From Schistosoma haematobium (taxonomy: Eukaryota; Platyhelminthes; Trematoda; Strigeidida; Schistosomatidae), in the NCBI RefSeq assembly GCF_000699445.3, contig NC_067196.1:74593864-74657863 (forward strand): a stretch of 64,000 bases of DNA, given 5' to 3'. The notes beneath the pieces were generated by a model. That model was not told the origin of the DNA. It saw only the letters and a list, made by a program, of their open reading frames with translations, and did no database searches. Of this stretch, positions 56,326 to 64,000 are shown one piece after another; the stretch's first letter is position 1; every line of letters starts with the position of its first letter. The translations under genes and the position numbers were made by a program.

Positions 56326-56329
56326 TTGT

Positions 56330-56480
56330 GGCGAGCAGTGGGTCCGGTAAAGTACATTTCGTCCTGTTTTGGACTCGTCATTTGGGCACATCTGCATTTC
56401 ATTGTTGATGTTTACCATGAGACTCGAACTCAGAACTTTTCACTTCAAATACCAACACATTATCCAGAACGCAGATTAGT
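56330..56480 (-). repeat. SM-alpha-like SINE: tRNA-like head and dead hammerhead
   Basis: On the minus strand, GATAATGTGTTGGTATTTGA and GAGTTCGAGTCTCATGG (B-box-like, near 56415-56430) form a tRNA-like head. It is followed by GCAGATGTGCCCAA, ATGACGAGTCCAAAACAGGA and CGAAATG. Compared with the copy at 45797 the core is CTGACGAG changed to ATGACGAG (C3 to A), stem II is intact, and the GTC cleavage site is lost. Confidence 0.65.
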
Positions 56481-56593
56481 TGTAGTCTGTAATATCGACA
56501 ACAGCGAATAAAACTATTTACAGATAAAGTTCATACATAAGCCAGTGGCTGACTGAACTCGTTATGTCTCAGTAGATAACTCATTGGTGGGTG

Positions 56594-56655
56594 CAGGTGC
56601 ATCCAACTGGCAAGTTTCAAACCAAATGAAACACACGTCCTGGATTTTACTGTTA
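56594..56655 (+). ncRNA. Degenerate hammerhead relic, plus strand
   Basis: GCAGGTGCATCCAA, CTGGCAAG (for CTGACGAG), TTTCAAACCAAAT (stem II lost), GAAACACACGTC and CTGGATTTTACTG. Stem I, the GAAAC box and the GTC triplet are kept, while the core and stem II are mutated. Confidence 0.6.
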
Positions 56656-57139
56656 GTCATTGTCTCGTTTTAATAATAATACATTTGTCGAAATATGCTT
56701 ATTTTCCTTATCATCCGTTGTTTTATTGTTTTGCAAAAAGGATGATATAGGTGAATTCAATGCTAGACCTCCAGTGAAGCCGATTGATTAAATATGATAC
56801 ATATAGTTTTCTTCTTGTATCATTATAAAATGGAAAGGGTGACGGGTAAACTTAGTCGGTACGAATGTGCGTTTTCACCCAATTAAAACTAATTCTTTAA
56901 TCTTCTATTATGATGTATGTTTGATGTATAGAGAATCTGTAGAAATGGAATAAAAAATTATTTTCATTTCGTATTTTTTGATTTTTTTTCACTAGCTGTT
57001 GTAAATTTTGAGGAAATATCCGTTTACGTTAATATTTAGTCAATTTAGTCTTAACTATTCGCATATGTTATCATGTAGATGTAGATATCTTTCACGATGT
57101 GGATCAGACAGTTTATTAGTATATAAAACGAATAGAGAA
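56656..57139. other. Gene-free stretch
   Basis: Nothing recognised. Confidence 0.4.
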
Positions 57140-57450
57140 ATTCTTTCATTATTATTATTATCAGCTTTATTCAATATTATATTTTTGGTACAATATAGAA
57201 TTCTCAGCGCAAAGTATTTCAACAAGTTTCCGTTTCTTTCTTCTTGGTCGGTCCTGGCGATAAATATCGAGTGATCGCCAGTTAGATGTTAGCAGTTCAG
57301 TAAATAAACAACTGAATAATGTATATTCTTTTCTCTGCATATTGCCAGCGACCACATTATCTCTTATTGAGCTTTTAGTAACTTTGACAACGAAAGGTTG
57401 TACACTTTTCAGAAACGCAGCAGAATAGGTTATGCGATTAATAAACATAA
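57140..57450 (-). repeat. 3' end of an unidentified repeat, antisense
   Basis: The minus strand has an open 93-codon stretch ending KRKLVEILCAENSILYQKYN, then AATAAAGC and a (TAA)n run (GATAATAATAATAATG): coding end, polyadenylation signal and simple tail, as in a non-LTR retroposon. Family not identified. Confidence 0.4.
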
Positions 57451-57747
57451 TGATATATTAAAACAAACAAAAATAGATAACTTGTTGAAATATCTAGATG
57501 GCAGGAACAGGTAGCCCAGACGCTCAAGCAGGCTATATGATTGTATCTCTCTAGCTTTTTCGAAACACTGGTTAGGTTGAATGGTAATACGATGATAATA
57601 AATTAACTCTGAGAGTTTTTAAATTTAGAAAAAATAAAACTACTCACCAAAAAATTCCAATATATTTCTAGTTACGTCTGTGACACACTTGTTCTATACA
57701 CATTCGTTAAGTAATTATTTATGCCTGTCAACCGTCGGGGAGAAGTA

Positions 57748-58259
57748 TGTGGAGCCCGTTATTTTGTCGTCATTTATATCGGACGATGTCTGTTTACAGG
57801 CTCTCCACTTTAGTGGCCCGTGGATCTGACTCCAGTTAGATCGTATGAATGTTTGTTATCGCCTATCCTCATGTATAATCATCGACTTAAATCGCGTTAG
57901 TCAATAATGGAATTGAATAAGTCAAATAACGAGAATGGACTTGTGAATACATATATTTTGTATATAAAGCGAATGGGATAGAGAGAAGAGAAACGACGCG
58001 GAGTGGAGTTGGCGGGTAAGCCAACTCCCCTTTAGTCAAGCGTTAATCAATATTTATAGACACACAAAAATAAGTTACAGACATGTGATGAGTAATGGGA
58101 TAGGAAGTGTACACACTGCTACGCGCTCATATAAAAGCAGTCAAGGTTGATAAGCGAATAATTAACAAGGTCAGAATGTGACTCAAGTAGAATGAATAGA
58201 TTGGGCTGTCCGAAAGCTAGAATAAGGTATATGGGCTTAACATAATAACCGACACTACA
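57748..58259 (+). repeat. Solo LTR candidate (512 bp)
   Basis: TGTGGAGCCCGTTATTTTG at the start, GACACTACA at the end, and TATAAAAG at 58130-58137, about 125 bases before the end, as expected for U3-R-U5. No internal retroelement follows. Flanks AAGTA and AGTTT do not give a clean target duplication. The partial copy at 47983-48456 shares the right three quarters. Confidence 0.6.
58130..58137 (+). promoter_or_regulatory. TATA box in the solo LTR
   Basis: TATAAAAG; the related copy has TATAAAAA at about 48327. Confidence 0.5.
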
Positions 58260-59600
58260 AGTTTACGCTGTCCATCAGGATTCCCCATCGAAATCTGTCC
58301 TCCGCTCTCCTCTCGGATTGCTTTCAAGTGCCATTCATTCTTTTGATGTCTGCCTCCGGCTTTCGAAACAATGATTTTTGGTCTCCCTCTTTTCTGTTTT
58401 GATTTCAGGGCTTGCCTCTTGATGCAGTTCAATGATTTCCTCAATGTGTCCTATGCACATGCAACGTCTTTTAATAATTAAATCTTCATCTGAGAGCTGG
58501 TTTGTTGTCCTCCATGGTAGTTTGTTGCTAATAGTATCTGGCAAATGGATATGGCGTATCCCGAATAAAAAACATATGCATACATGTGTAATATTTAGGA
58601 TTGCTGCAATGGTTCTCCAGGTTTCAGATCCGTGCAATAGAACTATCCTGTCATTTCTATTGAAAATTCCGACTTTGATGTTGGTTGACAGTTGTCTTGA
58701 GTTTCATGTGTTCTTAAGTTATAAGATTGTTGCCCGTACCTTGTTAGTCCTTACCTTTACATATGCATCAGATATTCCATGTTTGTCGACGATGCTGCCA
58801 AGGTATGTGATAGTTTTCACCTCTTTCAGAGCTTATCAATCAAATGTGATTGCGTTGGTGTTCTCTGTGTTGTATTTGGGGATCTTTCTCTTTCCCTTGT
58901 GTATGTTGAGGCCTTTTGCTGCTAATACACTGTTTGTCTTGACCTGCATTTGTTGATGTGTATGGAATAGAGGGGCCAGGTAATCTGCTAAGTCCAAATC
59001 ATCTGGTTGCATCCAACCTACCCATTTTATTCTGTGCTCCCCATCAGATGTGGATGTCTTCACAATATAATCGACCACCAGGAGGAAGAGAAAGAGCGGG
59101 AGTGGGCAGCCTTGTCTGACACCGGTTCTCATTTGGAATGCATCTGTCAACTGTCCTCCATGAACGACTTTATGGTGTAGTTTGTCGTATGAATTTCGTA
59201 TGATGTTGACAATCTTTTCAGCTACTCACTTCATAGTGTCGAAGAAGTTTCTATAATTTTCTCCTATTGGCACTGTCAATTGCTTTCTCATAATCAATGA
59301 AGTTGGTGTATAGTGACGAGTTCGATGTAATTGATTGTTCAACGATGATCCGTAGTGTCACTTTTTGGTCTGTGCACAACCGATCCTTACGGAATCTGGT
59401 TTGTTGATCTCGAAGTTGGGTGTCTGTTGAATCTTTCATACGATTCAGCAACACTGTTGAAAACCTTTCCTGATACTGAAACAAGTGTGATTCCTCTGTA
59501 GTTCTCACATTTGCTCAGATCTCTTTTTCCCTATCTTTATGAAATATCCTCCTTTCAATCCTATCGGGACTCTCATTTTTCCCCTCAAATCTTCTTGAAT
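58260..59600 (-). mobile_element. Family A relic, antisense
   Basis: In element order on the minus strand: FQYQERFSTVLLNRMKDSTD and LRDQQTRFRKDRLCTDQKVT (59508-59251), then [40 protein letters not shown] and [20 protein letters not shown] (59150-58836). MHGSETWRTIAAILNITHVC follows near 58637 and divergent GHIEEIIELHQE sequence near 58430. It lacks the endonuclease and has several frameshifts. It shares the decayed '[16 protein letters not shown]' active-site region with the copy at 1439, so they may be one subfamily. Confidence 0.75.
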
Positions 59601-61424
59601 AGAACGTAGATCGTCTTTTCACTTATCTCTCTGTCTGACTTTAAGATGTAAACTTATGAGTTCAACTGTTTTCCTATTGTGTACTTTAAGTATATAGTCA
59701 ATAGACTTATGAGACATTCAAAAAATTTTCCTATTGATGTTTAGGACTGTAATTGAGCAGTCCGTTTATTTAAATGAAGAGTAAACAACAACAAATAATT
59801 GACTTCATCTTACAATATTTATTATTCTTGTCTTACAATAAAAAGGAAAAACTTGTCATTTTTACAACATGATGGGAACAACATTGGATGGTTCTTTTTG
59901 TTTTCTTGAAAGAGAAAATCTCAATTTTCATTATCAAATAACTAATTTCAATGAATATCTGATAAATAAAAGTTTATGAATTGATCTATCTATTTGACGA
60001 TGTTGTATAAGTTATTGAATCTAATTTATTGTTACTATTATCAATTGTTTATTCTTTCATAAATGAATATACTCTACAATACTATTCAATAATAATAATT
60101 CCGATCGGACTAAAAAAACTCGCCTACGTTACATTTGTTTATTAAAAGAAATTAATCATCAAATTAGTTTTTTGTTGATTCATTTTTTAAAATGTGTATC
60201 TATATTATTGTATTAAATGTTGATTATTTATCAGACAACAACAATATAATCAGGTCAGTCTATAACATTAATCACTATGAGTATCAATATTAGAATGTAG
60301 GTACATCTGGGCGATAATTTTTGAATGGGAGGGTGTCCTCATCCTTCATTCCATTGCTAACTACTATTGAATACATCATTTATATAAATAGGTTACAACA
60401 GTTTTTAACTATCGATATATTAGTCTTTAAGATACAATCTGTAAATAGAAAGAGTACAATAGTAGATTACTATTATTATGAAATTTGTTCTGCACGTAGT
60501 CGGTTGATTAGTTCATTTAGTAGCTTTGCTTCAATAAGTAAAATTACATTGGTGTATGATTATGAAGATATTAAACAATATTATATGAATTAAATTTCAT
60601 TTTCATTGAATAAATAGCGTTTTAAAATCTTCACTAAAGTAAGTCATTGAAGTGGCCCAAGATATATCTGTTTCTTACTGAATATAACAATAACTTTGGC
60701 CTTCAAATTAAATACTGTCCATCAACTTTCAGGTAAAAATGCTGGTTGATAAGTCGTGAAATGATACTGTGTTTCTTTTCCTCAGTTACTATGTCACCGT
60801 TGAAGTGTAGTCATAGTAATGGATTTTGTGAATGGATAGGTTATCAAAATTAGTACGAGAGTCGATGACAAGGTGGGATGCTTAAACATATGTTTGCCAT
60901 TCATTGAAACAAATGTTTTTTTTATTCATATACACATTTTCGTTAATTACATAAAGTAGTTGTCAATGTTCCTGTCTCCTACCTTGGATTCCTTAATGTA
61001 GGTTTTCATATTTCATAAGTGAAAAATAATCTCTAAATCCTTGAAGATTGAATACTGGATATGCACCTACAAACATAGTGCCTTATTTTTTAAAAATAGC
61101 ATAAGAATTAGTTACTTGAAAACTGTCGATTGTAGATCATCGTGGTTAGGTTTACCAAATACCTCGAAGCCAAAGTACAGGGCTTCCTGATGATGGCCTC
61201 CATCCACCTAAAGTGTGCTAGTCCTCCTATCTATGATATAGTGTAAATGCAGAGTAAATAATCAAACGTCTTTAGGTTTTCTTATTTGCAACATCAACCG
61301 ATTCATAGTCATGTGATACTGTCTCAATGACATTAACGTTACTCGTCCATGCCGTTAGATGGTTAAACGATAATGATATAAACTTTGTGTTATTTCTATC
61401 TCTGTGGCTCAATACTTCCTTACT
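59601..61424. other. Gene-free stretch with one weak exon-like segment
   Basis: AT-rich. A segment at 60785-60850 after TTTCTTTTCCTCAG reads TMSPLKCSHSNGFCEWIGYQ and N-stop, possibly a last exon, but no partner was found. The 90-codon ORF at 60321 is low-complexity and unsupported. Confidence 0.35.
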
Positions 61425-62628
61425 TCCGCCTGTTACTCCTAATGGAACATAGGCCACCGCCGACCATTCTACAACCCACTCTGTCCCGGGCCTTCCTTCC
61501 TAGTTCCATCCAATTCCTGTTCATTTTTCTCATGTCTATTTCCATCTCCCGGTGTAATGTGTTCTTTGGTCTTCCTATTCTCCTTTGGCATTCAGGATTC
61601 CATGTGAGGGCTTGCCTCGTGACGCAGTTGGGTGCTTTCCTTAATGTGTGTCCTATCCACTTCCAGCTCTTCTTCCTGATTTCTTCCTCCACTGGGATCT
61701 GGTTTGCTCTCTCCCACAGTTGGTTGTTGCTAATAGTGTCCGGCCAACGGATCCAAAGTATTTTGTGTAGACAACTGTTAATAAACACTTGTATCTTCCG
61801 GATGGTGGCTTTCGTAGTTCTCCAGGTTTCCGCCCCATACAGTAGAACTGTGTTGACATTTGTATTGAAAATCCTGACCTTGGTGTTGGTTGACAGTTGT
61901 TTTGAGTTCCAGATGTTCTTTAATTGTAAATATGCTGCTCTTGCTTTGCCGATCCGCGCCTTCACATCTGCATCAGATCCACCATGTTCATCAATGATGC
62001 TGCCCAAATATGTAAAGGTTTTTACATTTTCCCAATCTTCTCCGTCAATTGTGATTGGGTTGGTGCATGCTGTGTTGTACCAGAGAATCTTGCTTTTCCC
62101 TTTGTGTATATTGAGACCTACTGCTGCCGAGGCTGCTTCTACACTGGTCGTTTTCTCTTGCATTTGTTGTTGCGTTTGGGATAGAAGGGCCAGATCATCT
62201 GCGAAGTCTAGATCGTTTAACTGCATCCTAGATGTCCACTGTATCCCGCGTTTCCCTTCAGATGTTGACGTCTTCATGATCCAGTCGATCACCAGGAAAA
62301 AGAGAAAGGGTGAGAGTAGGCAACCTTGCCTAACACCGGTCTTCACTTCGAACGACTTTGTCAACTGTTCTCCATGCACGATTTTGCAGTTTAATCCATC
62401 ATATGAATTCCGTATGATATTGATTATCTTCTGAGGGACGCCGTAGTGTTGAAGAAGTTTCCATAGTGTTGTTCTGTCCACACTATCAAATGCTTTTTCG
62501 TAGTCAATGAAGTTGATGTAGAGTGATGAATTCCATTCAATTGATTGTTCCACAATGATCCGTAGAGTTGCGATTTGGTCTGTACACGATCTATCCTTAC
62601 GGAATCCTGCTTGTTGGTTACGAAGTTG
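61420..62628 (-). CDS. Family A reverse transcriptase, intact 400-codon C-terminal part
   Basis: Starts within [20 protein letters not shown], just before RT motif A ([20 protein letters not shown]). Continues with [20 protein letters not shown] (motif B), [20 protein letters not shown] (catalytic FADD), [40 protein letters not shown] and the C-terminal domain [20 protein letters not shown] and [20 protein letters not shown], ending NRRK. No stop or frameshift. The reading also runs about 36 codons upstream through the left hairpin arm (to 62736), which is not element sequence. N-terminal RT and endonuclease are missing, so it is not autonomous. Confidence 0.85.
   Translation of the reverse strand, partial: QLRNQQAGFRKDRSCTDQIATLRIIVEQSIEWNSSLYINFIDYEKAFDSVDRTTLWKLLQHYGVPQKIINIIRNSYDGLNCKIVHGEQLTKSFEVKTGVRQGCLLSPFLFFLVIDWIMKTSTSEGKRGIQWTSRMQLNDLDFADDLALLSQTQQQMQEKTTSVEAASAAVGLNIHKGKSKILWYNTACTNPITIDGEDWENVKTFTYLGSIIDEHGGSDADVKARIGKARAAYLQLKNIWNSKQLSTNTKVRIFNTNVNTVLLYGAETWRTTKATIRKIQVFINSCLHKILWIRWPDTISNNQLWERANQIPVEEEIRKKSWKWIGHTLRKAPNCVTRQALTWNPECQRRIGRPKNTLHREMEIDMRKMNRNWMELGRKARDRVGCRMVGGGLCSIRSNRRK
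61425..62628 (-). mobile_element. Family A RTE-like element, 5'-truncated, with intact RT frame
   Basis: Tail CTTCCTTACTTCCGCC at the left, then NRRK. Truncated at the right (about 62628) where a hairpin begins. The longest uninterrupted family A coding sequence in the window. Confidence 0.85.
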
Positions 62629-62836
62629 GCTATTTGAAACGATAATATAGATATCACGATTGAACAATGAGACCAAAACAACATGATCACTGAACACAAC
62701 TGTATACGACCCAATTATACTTGAACTGTGGCTCAAAAGTTCAAGTATAATTGGGTCGTATACAGTTGTTTTCAGTGATCATGTTGTTTTGGTCTCATTG
62801 TTCAATCGTGATATCTATATTTTCGTTTCAAATAGC
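62629..62836. repeat. Large hairpin: 98-bp inverted arms with 12-base loop
   Basis: Left arm 62629-62726 (GCTATTTGAAACGA...ACTTGAAC), loop TGTGGCTCAAAA, right arm 62739-62836. By eye only two mismatches. It abuts the truncated 5' end of the family A element. No TSD or known foldback element recognised. Confidence 0.9.
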
Positions 62837-64000
62837 ATCAAAACTTATTTTAAGAAATTAGCGTAGCTATCCATTTTGATATGAATAATTTATGGATTTC
62901 GACCTCCTGAATTATAGGTCCTTGCCAAAGCCAGTTGATACATTATTAAATCAAGGTAGTCATATGAAACAAAATAAACTAATGAGTTTCGGACTGAACC
63001 AAAAATTGGTCATGGGTTGTCAATAAACGATCAGTTAGCAGTACTTCAGGCTTGCTTCTTGAAATGTGCTAAACCTCTTCAATTATTATCTTTTTAATAT
63101 ATGTATAACAGTAGCAAAACAATTTGGAGATGAAATAAATGCATCAATTAGTTATGCAGAAGTAATTTTCAAAGATGTATGGTGTAGATAAATGTGAAAC
63201 GAGCCAGACATCTGTGTTTTAAGAAAACAACATTTCATATAATCTTATGAATACCGTAATTTGTTTACTGTCTTATCCTTTTCATCGAATCTTGAAAACC
63301 CATTCTTTTCGGATTATTCATATTAGACACTTTTTCACCTTAAACCGAGTAATGCTTCAATTTCCGATAGTTATTTAAATAAAAAAATATGATTTATAAC
63401 AGCTTAAAGACTTACTTTTTTTCCAAGCTACCTTACGGGTTATTTTCTTTAAGTCCATATACAATGAAAAAAAATGTTCTGACTAATTCTTTAATACAAA
63501 TACTTTATTGTATACAATGAAATTAGATAGATACTCTTCTGATGAATGCATGAAAACATTCTTCCACATTCCAATTGAATCAGTTTTCATCCTAATCATA
63601 TTTATTTAATCTATCAAATAGAGAAATCCAATAATAGCGAATTCATTGTCAACACTATTACTATCTGAAAAGGTCAGTTAATATGCACACACAAAAAAGG
63701 CAGTTATGTATTCATTATCAAATTGTTATCTATTCTAATAGTTTCACCTGTTAATGTCAATGTTAAGCGTATTTTGTGTTTTAATGATGAAATAAGAAAA
63801 GAAAATTATAGGAATATTATATGTTGATTAATATCAAAAGATAGTCGATTAATAGTTGTAGAGAGAGATAAGATACAGTTTTGTAAAATAAATTAACATA
63901 CTTAGGAAGAATTGGTATATTAGATTATGATTGAAGTAGTAACTGGTGAACGAAGGAGAATATTTAAATATTGAATAGTTGGTCTGTTTATATTTCAAGA
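62837..64000. other. Gene-free AT-rich stretch
   Basis: No exon, RNA or repeat recognised to the right edge. Confidence 0.45.

Noticed and set aside
61385..62434. 349-residue plus-strand ORF
   Set aside because: Opposite-strand shadow of the intact family A reverse transcriptase.
1..64000. CRISPR arrays, bacterial operons, replication origins
   Set aside because: Split genes, LTR and non-LTR retroelements and AT-rich intergenic DNA show a eukaryotic nuclear locus; no direct-repeat/spacer array was seen.

Overview
The window looks like AT-rich nuclear DNA of a blood fluke (Schistosoma or a close relative). Evidence: a tRNA/hammerhead-type SINE relic of the schistosome SM-alpha kind, abundant CR1-like, RTE-like, Penelope-like and Gypsy retroelements of flatworm type, and host genes with introns as short as 37 and 43 bp. 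Most of the window is retroelement. The informative host sequence lies in short exons between the insertions, most of them too short to stand out as long ORFs.

Host genes. (1) On the minus strand, 2985 to 897, are the first three exons of a GPATCH1 orthologue; the gene runs off the left edge. (2) On the plus strand, exons at 34443-34525, 35182-35279, 36731-36844, 36888-36959, 47081-47360 and 49117-49209 join in phase into an orthologue of the RNA polymerase II elongation factor ELL. An optional first exon at 3187-3217, divergent from GPATCH1, also fits in phase. (3) On the plus strand, 53294-53360 joined to 53824-54029 encodes a complete 90-residue single-pass membrane protein that I do not recognise.

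Mobile DNA, left to right. 1-600: tail of a Gypsy pol. 1439-2622: an internally deleted RTE-like element (family A, TAAG tail) with its target duplication, in GPATCH1 intron 2. 3390-3575: a small retroposon-like unit holding rearranged 5S rRNA sequence. 3723-5923: a 5'-truncated family B element (TGAC tail). 7248-9115: family A relics. 10850-34270: a nest. A CR1 relic is split by Gypsy-1 (5'-truncated). The 3' end of Gypsy-1 is split by Gypsy-2 (15711-30122, two 556-bp LTRs, target duplication GTTGA). Gypsy-2 is split in its pol by Gypsy-3 (19364-28102, minus strand, two 266-bp LTRs, target duplication AGCTT). Gypsy-3 is in turn split by a CR1-like LINE (about 20320-22252). A second CR1 relic on the right holds a Penelope-like GIY-YIG unit flanked by inverted arms.

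37029-43615, inside ELL intron 2, holds three family B copies, one nearly full length (39387-43615) and itself interrupted by a tiny 5'UTR-3'UTR derivative. An inverted pair makes a potential 0.4-kb-arm hairpin. Downstream are a family A element with both ends (50037-52750), another family B copy (54764-55810), two hammerhead relics near 56.4-56.6 kb (one joined to a tRNA-like head), LTR-like repeats (47983-48456 and 57748-58259), two more family A copies (58260-59600 and 61425-62628), and a 98-bp-arm hairpin (62629-62836).

The cellular genes are transcription and RNA-processing factors plus a small membrane protein. Only the possible shared GPATCH1/ELL promoter region suggests a functional link. 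All repeat comparisons were made by eye.
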